A program made the translations under genes and the position numbers. From contig NZ_STGM01000002.1 of NCBI RefSeq assembly GCF_004854025.1, positions 496,001 through 560,000 of the forward strand: a stretch of DNA of 64,000 nt, given 5' to 3'. Under the pieces are notes generated by a model. The model saw only the letters and a program-made list of their open reading frames with translations. It made no database searches and was not told where the DNA came from. Shown one piece after another: positions 51,214 through 63,959 of the stretch (its first letter is position 1; every line of letters begins with the position of its first letter). The DNA is from Microbacterium hydrothermale (lineage in GTDB: Bacteria; Actinomycetota; Actinomycetes; Actinomycetales; Microbacteriaceae).

Positions 51214-51243
51214 CGGAACCGCCGCGCCGCGGCGCGGACCCGC

Positions 51244-52446
51244 TCAGCGCATCGCAAGCAGCCGCGTGGGCGACGCCGAGACGGTGCGGTGGCGCACGCG
51301 CCCCGGAACGCCGGTGCGCGCGTCGAGGGGCAGCGACACGATCTCGTCGGCGAGCTGACCCGCCACGAGCAGCGTGTCGTCGACCACCAGGTGGTGCCGC
51401 GGCCAGTGCGTGCCCGTCTCGGCGAGCGCGGTGAGCTGCAGCGTCTCTCCCGCGCCGCGCACCGAGAGCACGCCGACCGTGTCGCTCCCGCGCACGCCGG
51501 CGTACAGCGTCGATCCGTCGCGGCCCATGCTGAGCTCGGCGGCGGTGTCGGTGTCGAGGGTGCCGAGCAGGGGCTCGCCGGAGCGCACGTGCCAGCGTCC
51601 TTCACGGTCGGGAGCGAGCACGAAGACCTCGCGGCTCAGCTCGGTGACCACGTAGAAGTGCCCGGACGGATGCCACACGCCGTGCCGCGGGCCGCTGCCC
51701 TTCGGCAGCACCACCTCCTGCACCGCGCGCAGGCCCGCCGGGGTGCGACGCCACAGGCGCACGAGGTCGAGCCCCATGTCGGTCGTGGCGATCAGGCCGC
51801 CGGGCAGGAACGTCGCCTGGTGGGCCCGCGAGACCCGCGCGCCCGCGGCCGCCTCTTCGGACTCGGCGTCGGTCTCGGGCAGGTCGTCGTAGGCCGGGAC
51901 GAGATGGGCGTAGTCCTCGCCCGCGGCCTCGCGCAGAGCCCGCGCGGCCGCCGCGAGGTCGGGGACGACCGCGCCCGACACCCGCGCACCCGTGCTCACC
52001 GTTCCCTCGTCGGGGGCCGCCCCGTAGGGGTCGGCGGCCTCGGCGGCGATCACGGGGCGCGAGGGCCGCCCCGCGGCATCCAGGTCCATGTGCACTACGC
52101 TCCCGTCGCCCCAGCAGCTCGCGACGAGGAACGACGCGTCGGGCGCCACGGCCACGTGGCACACCGCCGCTCCCGCCGCGATGGGGGCTCCGAGCGGGGT
52201 CAGGCGCGTGTCGGAGACGCGGCGGTAGGCCTGCACCGTCCCGTCGGACTCGAGCGCGGCGTACAGCAGATCGCCGCTCGCGGGGTGGGCTGCGAGCCAC
52301 GACGCCGATCCCGGCGCCGCCACGGCCGTGCCGACCATGCCGAGGGGGCCGCCGGCCCCCGGGGCGTCGGCCTCTCCGGCCTGCAGGATGCCGATGCCCT
52401 CGGCGGAGCCGTCATCGCCGGCGTACGCGCCGACCCAGAGCCGCAT
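51244..52446 (-). CDS. Lactonase-family seven-bladed beta-propeller protein
   Basis: 400 residues. WVGAYAGDDGSAEGIGI, QAYRRVSDTRLTPLG, HQATFLPGGLIATTDMGLDL, GPRHGVWHPSGHFYVVTELS and GTHWPRHHLVVDDTLL are repeated-blade elements of the YbhE/6-phosphogluconolactonase-like family. True lactonase activity is uncertain. It shares its first base with the purA stop. Confidence 0.83.
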   Translation of the reverse strand: MRLWVGAYAGDDGSAEGIGILQAGEADAPGAGGPLGMVGTAVAAPGSASWLAAHPASGDLLYAALESDGTVQAYRRVSDTRLTPLGAPIAAGAAVCHVAVAPDASFLVASCWGDGSVVHMDLDAAGRPSRPVIAAEAADPYGAAPDEGTVSTGARVSGAVVPDLAAAARALREAAGEDYAHLVPAYDDLPETDAESEEAAAGARVSRAHQATFLPGGLIATTDMGLDLVRLWRRTPAGLRAVQEVVLPKGSGPRHGVWHPSGHFYVVTELSREVFVLAPDREGRWHVRSGEPLLGTLDTDTAAELSMGRDGSTLYAGVRGSDTVGVLSVRGAGETLQLTALAETGTHWPRHHLVVDDTLLVAGQLADEIVSLPLDARTGVPGRVRHRTVSASPTRLLAMR

Positions 52447-53732
52447 CAGTCGATGAGGTCGTGCCGAACGATGACCTGGTCGCGGGCGGGGCCCACGCCG
52501 ATGACCGAGATGCGGGTTCCACTCATCTTCTCGAGCGCGAGGACGTAGTCCTGCGCGTTCTGCGGCAGCTCGTCGAAGGTGCGCGCGGTGGAGATGTCTT
52601 CGCTCCAGCCCGGGTAGTACTCGAGGATGGGCTTCGCGTGGTGGAAGTCGGTCTGGTTGACCGGGAGGTCGTCGAACCGCTCGCCGTCGACGTCGTAAGC
52701 CACGCAGACGGGGATCTGCTCGAGGCCGCCGAGGATGTCGAGCTTGGTCAGCACGAGGTCGGTGATGCCGTTGATGCGCGTCGCGTAGCGCGTGATGGGC
52801 GCGTCGTACCAGCCCACGCGGCGCGGACGCCCCGTGGTGGTGCCGAACTCGAAGCCCCGCGAGCGCAGCCAGTCGCCGCTCTCGTCGAACAGCTCGGTCG
52901 GGAACGGGCCCGAGCCCACGCGCGTCGTGTACGCCTTGACGATCCCGACGATGCGGTCGAGGCGGTTGGGGCCCACCCCCGAACCCGTCGACGCGCCACC
53001 GGCGGTCGCCGACGACGAGGTGACGAACGGGTAGGTGCCGTGGTCGACATCGAGCATGGTGGCCTGGCCGCCCTCGAAGACGACCACATCGCCCGCGTCG
53101 AGCGCGTCGTTGAGCAGCAGCGAGGTGTCGGCGACCATCGGGCGCACGCGCTCGGCGTAGGCGAGCAGGTCCTCCACGATCTCGTCGGCCGTGATCGAGC
53201 GGCGGTTGAAGATCTTCACCAGCAGGTGGTTCTTCTGGTCGAGGGCGCCCTCGACCTTCTGCCGCAGGATGTTCTCGTCGAAGAGGTCTTGCACGCGGAT
53301 GCCGACGCGGTTGATCTTGTCGGCGTAGGCCGGGCCGATGCCGCGACCGGTGGTGCCGATCATGCGCTTGCCGAGGAAGCGCTCCGTGACCTTGTCGAGC
53401 GTGCGGTGGTACTGCGTGATGATGTGCGCGTTCGCGCTGATCTTGAGACGGCTCGTGTCGAGACCGCGCGCGTTGAGCGCCTCGAGCTCGTTGAAGAGCA
53501 CCTCGAGGTCGACCACGACGCCGTTGCCGATCACCGGGGTCACCCCGGGAGACAGGATGCCGCTGGGCAGGAGGTGCAGCGCGTACTTCTCGTCGCCGAT
53601 GACGACGGTGTGGCCGGCGTTGTTGCCGCCGTTGAACTTCACCACCCAGTCGGTGCGCTCACCGAGCAGGTCGGTGGCCTTGCCCTTGCCTTCGTCGCCC
53701 CACTGGACGCCGACGATCACGATTCCGGGCAT
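52446..53732 (-). CDS. purA: Adenylosuccinate synthetase
   Basis: 428 residues. [14 protein letters not shown] (GTP/IMP loop with catalytic Asp), [37 protein letters not shown] and the C-terminal GTP base site [18 protein letters not shown]. First step from IMP to AMP. GAGGAG precedes the ATG; a -35/-10 was not clear. Confidence 0.96.
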   Translation of the reverse strand: MPGIVIVGVQWGDEGKGKATDLLGERTDWVVKFNGGNNAGHTVVIGDEKYALHLLPSGILSPGVTPVIGNGVVVDLEVLFNELEALNARGLDTSRLKISANAHIITQYHRTLDKVTERFLGKRMIGTTGRGIGPAYADKINRVGIRVQDLFDENILRQKVEGALDQKNHLLVKIFNRRSITADEIVEDLLAYAERVRPMVADTSLLLNDALDAGDVVVFEGGQATMLDVDHGTYPFVTSSSATAGGASTGSGVGPNRLDRIVGIVKAYTTRVGSGPFPTELFDESGDWLRSRGFEFGTTTGRPRRVGWYDAPITRYATRINGITDLVLTKLDILGGLEQIPVCVAYDVDGERFDDLPVNQTDFHHAKPILEYYPGWSEDISTARTFDELPQNAQDYVLALEKMSGTRISVIGVGPARDQVIVRHDLID

Positions 53733-53840
53733 GAGTGCTCCTCGCATGTTGTCCGGCGGTACACCCCATCCTATCGAGCGGGCCCGACACGACCGCAGGG
53801 GCATGTGGCAACGACCCGCCCGCAGCCGCCTGCATCTCAG

Positions 53841-53846
53841 TAGCCT
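53841..53846 (+). promoter_or_regulatory. -10 box of a probably leaderless gene (TAGCCT)
   Basis: TAGCCT ends 6 bases before ATG 53853. Confidence 0.5.
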
Positions 53847-53852
53847 GACTCC

Positions 53853-54545
53853 ATGCAGCGATCGCGTGGGTGGATCACCGGATGGAATGCGGTGCGACTG
53901 GCGGTCGCGGTGCTGATCCTCGCCGCGGTGATCGCCCAGTTCTCCTCGACCGTGGGAGAGGCGTTGACTCAGGGCCGGCACGTCCCGACGGTGGTCGCGA
54001 ACTTCTTCAGCTTCTTCACGATCCTCTCCAACGTCTCGTCGGCCGTCGTCCTGCTCGTGCTCGGCGTGCGCTTCTTCGCGCGGGGCCGACGCCTCGAGGT
54101 CGATCCCCGCGGCCTCGCGACCGCGCTCGCCTTCGTGTCGACCTACATGATCGTCACCGGCGTCGTCTACAACCTGCTGCTGCGCGGGCTCCCGCTCCAG
54201 CCCGAGACGGTCGGATGGTCGAACGAGGTCATGCACGTGTGGGGTCCGCTGTTCCTGCTGCTCGACGTGGTGCTCGGGCCGCTGCGCCGCCGCCTCCCCT
54301 GGTCGGCGGCCTTCGCCGCGGCGATCTTCCCGATCGTCTGGATCGTCTACACGCTCGTGCGGGCACCCCTGATCACCAACCCGACGACCGGGGCGCCGTA
54401 CTGGTACCCCTACCCGTTCCTCGACCCGAACACGGGCGGGTGGGGCAGCGTCGCCGTGTACATCGTGATCATCGCGGTCGCGATCATCGCCCTCGCCTTC
54501 GGCGTCGTCGCCCTCGGTCGCGCGCGCGGAGCGGCACCCCGCTGA
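53853..54545 (+). CDS. Pr6Pr family membrane protein
   Basis: 230 residues, six membrane helices. [20 protein letters not shown] and [20 protein letters not shown], plus [14 protein letters not shown], are the conserved features of Pr6Pr (FAR-17a/AIG1-like) proteins. Eukaryotic relatives are lipid hydrolases, which makes an enzyme role possible; the intramembrane His and Thr are present. Leaderless start likely. Confidence 0.83.
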   Translation: MQRSRGWITGWNAVRLAVAVLILAAVIAQFSSTVGEALTQGRHVPTVVANFFSFFTILSNVSSAVVLLVLGVRFFARGRRLEVDPRGLATALAFVSTYMIVTGVVYNLLLRGLPLQPETVGWSNEVMHVWGPLFLLLDVVLGPLRRRLPWSAAFAAAIFPIVWIVYTLVRAPLITNPTTGAPYWYPYPFLDPNTGGWGSVAVYIVIIAVAIIALAFGVVALGRARGAAPR

Positions 54546-54685
54546 TCGGACGTCCGCCGGGCGATCCTCCCGCGGCCACGCTCCCGCGCGCGATCCCGCC
54601 CGGGTGATAATGGGCGCACCTCGGCGATCCCCCGCCCCCCGGCGGAGAAGGCGATCCCGCGCAGCGCTTGCGAGAGAGACCCCGG

Positions 54686-57914
<3,229 letters not shown>

Positions 57915-57927
57915 CGGAACGACCTCG

Positions 57928-57964
57928 ACGAGAGCCCGCGGCATCCTGTGCCGCGGGCTCTCGT
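57928..57964 (+). terminator. Rho-independent terminator of argG
   Basis: 15-bp perfect stem (57928-57942 with 57950-57964), 7-base loop, followed by GCGTTTT. Confidence 0.85.
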
Positions 57965-57982
57965 GCGTTTTCGACGCCCCGT

Positions 57983-58483
57983 CTAAAGGACGCCGCAGGC
58001 GCTGAAGACGGTGATCGAGACGATCCCCTCCGGCCCCTCCTGGGCTTGGAGGAGGTATGACCCGGCGTCATCGCGGATGAGCGTCCACGGCAGCTGCGCG
58101 ATCACACTCCTGCCCGGTGTCATCTCCACGTCTCCCGGCGCTCCCGTCGTCACCGAGGCGGCACCGGCGTAGGAGTCCCGGAGGCCGGCGATCGTCGAGA
58201 CGGGGTCGGTAGCCGCGAAGACGCGACCCCAGTGCCAACGACCGATGCCCGCTTCCTGACCCGCGCACTGCTCGACGTCGACGTCGACGGGTTGATCGAA
58301 GCGGATCTCACCGAACGCCGCGACCAGGTCGTCGCTGGTCTCACGAGCGTCGATGCGGACCGCGCTCATCGATTCCGTGAAGGTCTTCGTCGGGAGATCG
58401 GTCGGAGCATCCGCGGTGCACCCGGCGAGCCCCGTGGCGAGAAGGGAGGCGGCGAGGAGAGGGAGGAGGGGGGATCGACGCAC
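57983..58483 (-). CDS. Small lipoprotein, unknown
   Basis: 166 residues. Signal with lipobox LAGC, then a compact domain with RIDARETSDDLVAAFG and RDDAGSYLLQAQEGPEGIVS. The two cysteines CAGQ and SACGVL may pair. No family recognised. GTG 58483 is chosen because RRSPLLPLLAASLL directly follows as a signal peptide and GGAGGAG precedes it. Confidence 0.72.
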   Translation of the reverse strand: MRRSPLLPLLAASLLATGLAGCTADAPTDLPTKTFTESMSAVRIDARETSDDLVAAFGEIRFDQPVDVDVEQCAGQEAGIGRWHWGRVFAATDPVSTIAGLRDSYAGAASVTTGAPGDVEMTPGRSVIAQLPWTLIRDDAGSYLLQAQEGPEGIVSITVFSACGVL

Positions 58484-58517
58484 CGCACGATCCTCGCAGA
58501 GACCTCCCCCGCTAAGT

Positions 58518-58533
58518 TGCACACACCTGTGCA
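58518..58533. promoter_or_regulatory. Operator-like palindrome before the TetR gene
   Basis: TGCACA-cacc-TGTGCA, a perfect 6-4-6 repeat, 10 bases before the -10 box. Suits autorepression by the TetR protein; binding inferred. Confidence 0.6.
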
Positions 58534-58542
58534 CTTTCGGAG

Positions 58543-58548
58543 TACACT
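58543..58548 (+). promoter_or_regulatory. -10 box of the TetR operon (TACACT)
   Basis: TACACT ends 6 bases before GTG 58555, so the operon mRNA is probably leaderless. A TTGCAC at 58517-58522 is too far (20 bases) to be a good -35. Confidence 0.5.
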
Positions 58549-58554
58549 CGACCT

Positions 58555-59163
58555 GTGAGCACCCCCACCCGCCGCGACGCCGTCGAGAACCGCGCCGGCA
58601 TCCTCGACGCGGCCACCGCCGCCATCGGGCACGATCCCCGCGCCTCGATCGACACGATCGCCCGCCGCGCCGGCCTCTCGCGCCGTGCGCTCTACGGTCA
58701 CTTCGACGACCGCAACGCGATCGTGCGCGAGGTCATCGCCGCGGGGGCCGCCCGCTTCAACGCGATCGCCGACGACGTCGACGACACCGACTCCCGCGTC
58801 GCTCTCGCGCGCCTGGCATCCGAGCTCTGGCGTGAAGCCGCTCACGTGCAGGCCGCCGCGGCCCTCGCCCTCGACGACGCGCACCTGCCCGAGACCTCGG
58901 CGGCCCTCGCCCCGCTGCGCCGCCGCATCGACGCGATCGTGCGGCGCGGGCAGGAGGCGGGAGAGCTGCGCACCGACCTGCCGGCACCGACCCTGGCCCG
59001 CCTGCTGGAGGAGACCGGTCGCATGGTCGTCTCGCGGGTGGATGCCGAGTCCTCGACGGCGCGCGCCATCGCGGTGTGCGCCGTGCTGGGCATGGCCGGG
59101 CTCTCGTGGACCGAGGCGCGCGAGATCCTCGCGCAGCACCCCGACCTGGAGGCGCAGGCCTGA
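58555..59163 (+). CDS. TetR-family regulator of the YhgE operon
   Basis: 202 residues. HTH SIDTIARRAGLSRRALYGHF (31-50), then a TetR C-terminal ligand domain with no metal or known motif. It is first in a TetR-ABC-like-YhgE operon; stop and next start overlap. The ligand is probably a hydrophobic compound handled by the membrane partner. Confidence 0.88.
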   Translation: MSTPTRRDAVENRAGILDAATAAIGHDPRASIDTIARRAGLSRRALYGHFDDRNAIVREVIAAGAARFNAIADDVDDTDSRVALARLASELWREAAHVQAAAALALDDAHLPETSAALAPLRRRIDAIVRRGQEAGELRTDLPAPTLARLLEETGRMVVSRVDAESSTARAIAVCAVLGMAGLSWTEAREILAQHPDLEAQA

Positions 59164-59771
59164 TGAAGATCGTCGTCGACGCCGTCGCCAAGGGCCGCAG
59201 CGCCCTTCCCGAGACCACGACCGCCTACGAGACGGGCACCGCGACCCTCGTCGTCGCGGAGACCGAGCAACGTCCCACGGTGCTGGGCCTGGTGGCATCC
59301 GGACGCATGAAGGTCGATGCCGGCACCGTCACGATCGACGGACGCACCGACCGCGGCGCGATCCGCCGCCGCGTGGCGCTCGTCGACGCCCCGATCGTGT
59401 CGGAGCCCGAACCGAACGTCACCGTCACCGGCGTCGTCGCCGAAGAACTCATGTTCGCCGGTCACTCACCGACGCCCTTCGCGGCCGCACGGTGGCTCGA
59501 GCAGATCGGACTCGACTCGATCGCGTCGCTTCCCGTGGGCAACATCGACCCCGCCGCGCGGGTGCGCCTGCTGCTCGAGCTCGCGGCGCTGCGCACCGGC
59601 GTCGAGGGCCTCGTGCTCGTCGCGCCCGACCGTCACGGCGGGGAACCCCTCGGGTGGTGGCGCATCGCCCGCGAGTTCGCCGAGCGCGGCTACGCCGTGC
59701 TCGTGATCGCCGGGCGCGCGTCGCGCACCGCGATCGACCTGCTCGACGACGCCGAGGAGACGACGCGATGA
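59163..59771 (+). CDS. ABC-ATPase-like protein lacking the P-loop (pseudo-ATPase)
   Basis: 202 residues, the length of a small ABC ATPase. The order of strands matches: LVVAETEQRPTVLGLVASGR stands where Walker A would be but has no GxxGxGKS/T; DAGTVTIDGRTD matches the usual DxGxVxxDG; RVALVDAPIVSEP stands at the Q-loop; the signature is replaced by NIDPAARVRLLLELAALRTG; and GLVLVAPDRHG replaces Walker B, with no catalytic Glu after Asp. So ATP hydrolysis is unlikely. It overlaps the YhgE gene (ATGA) and probably works as a partner or scaffold for it. Confidence 0.7.
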   Translation: MKIVVDAVAKGRSALPETTTAYETGTATLVVAETEQRPTVLGLVASGRMKVDAGTVTIDGRTDRGAIRRRVALVDAPIVSEPEPNVTVTGVVAEELMFAGHSPTPFAAARWLEQIGLDSIASLPVGNIDPAARVRLLLELAALRTGVEGLVLVAPDRHGGEPLGWWRIAREFAERGYAVLVIAGRASRTAIDLLDDAEETTR

Positions 59772-61705
59772 AGATCCCGCAGATGATCACGGCCGAACTG
59801 CGCCGTCTCACCTCGACGCGCATGTCGGTGCTGGCGCTGATCGCCCTGCTCGCGGTGCCGATCCTCTACGGCGGCCTGTACCTCTGGGCCAACCAGGACC
59901 CCTACGGCAACCTCTCGAGCGTCCCCGTCGCTCTCGTCGTCGACGACCAGGGCGCCGAGGTGAACGGCGAGCAGCGCAACCTCGGCGACGAGGCCGCCGA
60001 GCAGCTGCTCGACAGCGACACGTTCGAGTGGCACCGCGTGTCGGCCGATCAGGCCGACGCGGGGCTGCAGGCCGGCGACTTCGACTTCATCGTGACCCTG
60101 CCCGCCGACTTCACGGATGCCGTGGCCTCACTCTCGAGCGACACCCCCCGCCAGGCCGACATCGAACTGCGTACCAACGACGCCAACAACTACCTCGCCT
60201 CGACCATCGGCACGCAGGCGGTGGCGAAGATCCAGACCTCGGTCGCGCAGAAGGTGATCGACGAAGCCGGGGGGACCCTGCTCGACGCCCTGCACACCAT
60301 CCGCGTGAAGCTCGTGGACGCCGCGAACGGGGCGACGCAGCTCGTCGACGGTCTCGCGACCGCGAAGGACGGATCCTCCCAGCTCGCCAGCGGGTCGGTC
60401 ACCCTCGCCGACGGCTCCGCCCAGCTCGCCGACGGGACGTCCCAGCTCTCCTCGGGCGCGAGCCAGCTGCGCGACGGCACCGCGCAGCTGCGCGACGGCT
60501 CGGCGCGCGTGGCCGACGGCGCCGCGCAGGTCGCCGACGGCGTCGACCGCATCGACGCGGCCGCGCGACAGGTCGGCTCGATCGCCGGCGACGCCGCCGC
60601 GCAGCTCCCCCAGGCGCGCGCCGACATCGCCACGGCCCTCGCGAACGCCGGTCTCGATCAGGCGCGCATCAACGAGATCCTCACGCGCCTGGACCCCGTG
60701 GGAGAGCGCCTGTCGTCCGCGAACGACCGCGTGCAGAGCACCGTCGACCAGATCAACCAACTCGACGACGGCGCTCGGCAGGTCGCCGACGGCAGCGCGT
60801 CCGTCGCCTCGGGGGCCGCCACCGCCGCGAGCGGCGCCTCCGCCCTCGCCGACGGCGCCGCGACCGCGGCATCCGGAGCCGCGCAGCTGCGCGACGGCTC
60901 CGCCCAGCTGCGCGACGGCGCGGCGCAGCTCGACAGCGGCATCGGTCAGCTCTCCGACGGGGCGACGCAGCTGCGCGACGGCCTCGCCGCCGGCGTCGAG
61001 CAGATCCCCGACTCCGACGACGCCACACGCCAGGCGCAGGCGGCGGCCATCAGCGACCCCGTCGCGGTCGGCACGAGCTCGGTGACCAAGGCGCAGAACT
61101 ACGGAGCGGGTCTCGCCCCCTTCTTCGCCGCCCTCGCCGGCTGGATCGGCATCTACGCGCTGTTCCTCATCGTCAAGCCCGTCTCCAAGCGCGCCATCAC
61201 GGCTCTGCGCTCCCCCGTCCGCGTGACCCTCGCGGGCTGGCTGACGCCCGCGGGCCTCGGCGCCCTGCAGATGGTCGGGCTGTTCACGGTGCTCGCGATC
61301 GCGCTGCAGTTCTCGTTCGCGAATCCGTGGGCCGCCCTCGGCATCCTGCTCTTCGCCTCCGCGACCTACGCGGCGATCGTGCTCGCGCTGAACGTGTGGC
61401 TCGGCTCGGTGGGGCAGTTCCTCGGGCTCGTACTGATGGTGCTGCAGCTGGTCACCGCGGGCGGGACGTTCCCGTGGCAGACCCTTCCCGCTCCCCTGGC
61501 GGCGCTTCACCACGTGCTGCCCATGGGATACGTCGTGGATGCCATGCGGCAGGTCATGTACGGCGGAGACGTCTCGCGCGTCGGGCCCGACCTGCTCGTG
61601 CTCGGCGCGTGGATGGCCGGCGGCGTGCTGCTCGCGGCGATCGGCGTGACGCGCATGACGCATCACCGCACGCTGCGCGATCTGCAGCCGAGCCTGATCG
61701 GCTGA
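59768..61705 (+). CDS. YhgE/Pip-family membrane protein with Ala/Gly/Asp repeats
   Basis: 645 residues. One N-terminal helix (about 18-40), a long extracellular region (40-435) that begins with a Pip-type domain (SSVPVALVVDDQGAEVNG) and continues as a repetitive coil of LADGSAQLADGT and LRDGSAQLRDGA units, then five C-terminal helices. Relatives include phage-infection protein Pip and EsaA-like type VII proteins; ABC-2 permease homology is in the C-terminal part. It sits in an operon with TetR and a P-loop-less ABC-like protein. Confidence 0.85.
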   Translation: MKIPQMITAELRRLTSTRMSVLALIALLAVPILYGGLYLWANQDPYGNLSSVPVALVVDDQGAEVNGEQRNLGDEAAEQLLDSDTFEWHRVSADQADAGLQAGDFDFIVTLPADFTDAVASLSSDTPRQADIELRTNDANNYLASTIGTQAVAKIQTSVAQKVIDEAGGTLLDALHTIRVKLVDAANGATQLVDGLATAKDGSSQLASGSVTLADGSAQLADGTSQLSSGASQLRDGTAQLRDGSARVADGAAQVADGVDRIDAAARQVGSIAGDAAAQLPQARADIATALANAGLDQARINEILTRLDPVGERLSSANDRVQSTVDQINQLDDGARQVADGSASVASGAATAASGASALADGAATAASGAAQLRDGSAQLRDGAAQLDSGIGQLSDGATQLRDGLAAGVEQIPDSDDATRQAQAAAISDPVAVGTSSVTKAQNYGAGLAPFFAALAGWIGIYALFLIVKPVSKRAITALRSPVRVTLAGWLTPAGLGALQMVGLFTVLAIALQFSFANPWAALGILLFASATYAAIVLALNVWLGSVGQFLGLVLMVLQLVTAGGTFPWQTLPAPLAALHHVLPMGYVVDAMRQVMYGGDVSRVGPDLLVLGAWMAGGVLLAAIGVTRMTHHRTLRDLQPSLIG

Positions 61706-61762
61706 TCCGGGCAGGCGGGTCCGCCCCCGGATGCCGCTGTCGCGGACGGCCGCGTCACGGAC

Positions 61763-61776
61763 GGGCGGGCCCGCCC
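61763..61776. repeat. 14-bp GC palindrome in the YhgE-DUF916 gap
   Basis: GGGCGGGCCCGCCC, perfect but only of G and C. It lies in a 251-base gap between convergent genes; nothing else was identified there. May be part of a terminator. Confidence 0.35.
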
Positions 61777-61956
61777 GCGGGGCGCGCCGGGTTCGGGCGG
61801 GCGCCGGGGGTCGGACCGTCGCGCGGCGTGCGCGCCGACGGCCGGGGCCGCGGGAACGGCCGACCGCCACCGTCGCACCGCGACCCGCGAGCGATCAGAG
61901 CGGGGATGTCGGGAGCGCGGCCGAGGACGGATCGGCATCCGCCCGACGACACGCCC

Positions 61957-63270
61957 TCACCCCCTGATCCGCAGGACGATCCCGGCGGCGACGATCCCGA
62001 GGCCCCCGACGATCAGGGCGGACGGCACCCCCGCCCCCGTCCGCGCGAGCGTCGAGTCGGAGTCGACGTCGGAACCGGTCGCCGGCGCGGGACGGAGCGT
62101 GGCGAACGGCGAGCTCGTCGGGCGTGGGGTGATGTCGACGTCGACGGTGGCCGAGGCCGCCGCCGGCGGCGCCGTAGCGAGCGGAACCCCGAGGCCCAGC
62201 ACCACCACGAGCGCGAGCGCGGCGCCCGCCTGAACCGCTCGGCGCCCCTCGTCGCGCGCCTGCTCCAGTCGCCGCTCCCAGCGCTCTCGTCTGCGGCGGC
62301 GGTCTCGAAGGACCAGCACGGCCAGCCCCGCAGCCGCCAGCAGCACGCCGAGCTGACTCCACGGCGGGGTGCCCACCGTCGCCTCCGCCGTGGCGGAGGC
62401 CGTCTCGCCGGCATCGGTCACCCCCGTCGCCGAGGTGCGGACGCCGGCCGTGGTCGCGAAAGTCGGCCACACATCGTCGATGACGGTCGTGGTCCGGCGC
62501 ACGTCGCCGGGTGCCAGTTCCGGCAGCCCCTGCGGGAGCGCCGACCGAGCTGCGACGCCGAGGGGCCCCGCGGCGGTCACCGCCTCCTGCGCGACCAGGC
62601 GTGTGTTCCCGGTGTTCGTCGTGGTGACCACGACGGTGAGACGTCCGGGCAGGAAAGGGTTCCACGAGGGGGCGTAATCCGCGCTCACGGTGGAGGCCAC
62701 GGCGGGCGCGAGCTCGCCGGTGACGCGGGTCATGACGCGGAACCCGATCCGCGACTCCACGGCGACGCCGTCGCGTTCGGAGTACACGCCCGCCGCGACA
62801 CCAGCCAGGTGGTCGCCGGGCGTCGCCTGGGCCGGCACCGCGACGACGAAGGGCACGACGGCACTCGCGCCCGGCTCGATCGTGACGGAGTCGGCGAGGG
62901 TGATCCAGGTTCCGGCATCCGCGGAGGCCTGGCCGGCCGGCAGCATGGAGAACCGACCCTCCTCGGTGAAGTACCCGTCGGCGGCCGACAGCGCGAACGT
63001 CGCCGTCCGGCTCCCGCGGTTGGTGACGCGCATGTACGCCTCGACGCGCTGCCCCGCGTCGAGGGTCAGCTCTATCCACGAGCGCCCGTCGGGCGCGCCG
63101 TCCTCGCCCGCGGGCTCGACAGACCAGCTGACGGCGCCGCTCGCGGCGGGAACGGGGGTCGCGGCAGTTGACGACACCGCGGGGGTGGCGGCCTCGGTGG
63201 AGGCCGCGGGCGTCAGGAGGGCGGCGGCGAGCGCCACCACCGCGGCCATCCTCGTGAGGGAGGTGCGCAT
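61957..63270 (-). CDS. DUF916-type surface protein with two hydrophobic segments and LAXTG end
   Basis: 437 residues. Signal peptide (about 1-28). Then Ig-like domains of the WxL-interacting DUF916 type: VEAYMRVTNRGSRTATFALS, GWITLADSVTIEPGASAVVPF-like, VTGELAPAV. A membrane helix (about 296-314) with RDRRRRRERWERR follows, as where DUF916 proteins normally end. Here the frame goes on into a second hydrophobic, signal-like segment (about 335-360), a Pro/Thr linker and LARTG plus helix plus RIRG, a class E sortase (LAXTG) signal. No start codon is seen at the junction. Confidence 0.75.
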   Translation of the reverse strand: MRTSLTRMAAVVALAAALLTPAASTEAATPAVSSTAATPVPAASGAVSWSVEPAGEDGAPDGRSWIELTLDAGQRVEAYMRVTNRGSRTATFALSAADGYFTEEGRFSMLPAGQASADAGTWITLADSVTIEPGASAVVPFVVAVPAQATPGDHLAGVAAGVYSERDGVAVESRIGFRVMTRVTGELAPAVASTVSADYAPSWNPFLPGRLTVVVTTTNTGNTRLVAQEAVTAAGPLGVAARSALPQGLPELAPGDVRRTTTVIDDVWPTFATTAGVRTSATGVTDAGETASATAEATVGTPPWSQLGVLLAAAGLAVLVLRDRRRRRERWERRLEQARDEGRRAVQAGAALALVVVLGLGVPLATAPPAAASATVDVDITPRPTSSPFATLRPAPATGSDVDSDSTLARTGAGVPSALIVGGLGIVAAGIVLRIRG

Positions 63271-63332
63271 CAGCGGAGTCCTCCGCGCGACGGCGCGCCC
63301 GTGCGCGGGAACGAGCGCGCCGCCGAGGCGGG

Positions 63333-63959
63333 TCATTCGAACAGGGAGAGGGTGATGACCGAGGAGTACGCGCCCGCCGGAACGGTGGACTCGACCTTCA
63401 AGGTGAGGTCCGCCGTCGCGGTCGAGGTCACGCCGCCGTCGGGCAGGGACTGCGGATCGCCGAGCGCGAGCAGCTCCTTGTCGACGAGCCCGCGGTTCGT
63501 CGCCGCCTCGTCGCCGGTGTTCTCGTCGAGGGACGTTCCCACGTCCCCGCCGATCGAGACGGTGTCGGCGTCGCCCGTGATCAGCTTGGGCCTCCAGCCG
63601 AGGTGATCGGCGCCGATGCTCGCTCCGCCGGCGCCCGTGAAGACGCTCGCGCTGCCGAGCACGTACCACCCGGAGCTCGTGGCCAGCTGCGCCGGGTCGC
63701 GCGTATCGGTGACGGTCACCTGGGGTAGCGAGCCGGTGAAACGACGCACCGTGTCGGTCGACCCGTCCTCCACGAGGTTCGCACGGCCGGGCGCGACGGT
63801 CATGACGAGCACTCCCGGGGTGGTGACGCGGGCGATGTCGACGTCGACGCCGACGTCGCTGCTCCCGCCTGGTTCGACGGCCGCGGCGATGGCCGATCCG
63901 CCGCAGACGAGCAAGGTTGCCGTCAGCGCGCCGACGCCGACAGCGAGGTGAATCCTCAT
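63333..63959 (-). CDS. WxL-like secreted surface protein
   Basis: 208 residues. Signal peptide (about 1-27), then a beta-rich domain: SSDVGVDVDIARVTTPGVLV, RRFTGSLPQVTVTDTRDPAQ, GWYVLGSASVF and the ending AYSSVITLSLFE, which resembles the C-terminal strand of WxL domains. The WxL tripeptide itself is not present. It precedes the DUF916-type gene, the usual partner of WxL proteins. GAAGGGAC precedes the ATG. Confidence 0.72.
   Translation of the reverse strand: MRIHLAVGVGALTATLLVCGGSAIAAAVEPGGSSDVGVDVDIARVTTPGVLVMTVAPGRANLVEDGSTDTVRRFTGSLPQVTVTDTRDPAQLATSSGWYVLGSASVFTGAGGASIGADHLGWRPKLITGDADTVSIGGDVGTSLDENTGDEAATNRGLVDKELLALGDPQSLPDGGVTSTATADLTLKVESTVPAGAYSSVITLSLFE

Noticed and set aside
59768..61705. 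CRISPR- or satellite-like DNA repeats in the YhgE gene
   Set aside because: The repeats are codon-level (LADGSAQL-type heptads) inside a single reading frame, not spaced identical DNA units.
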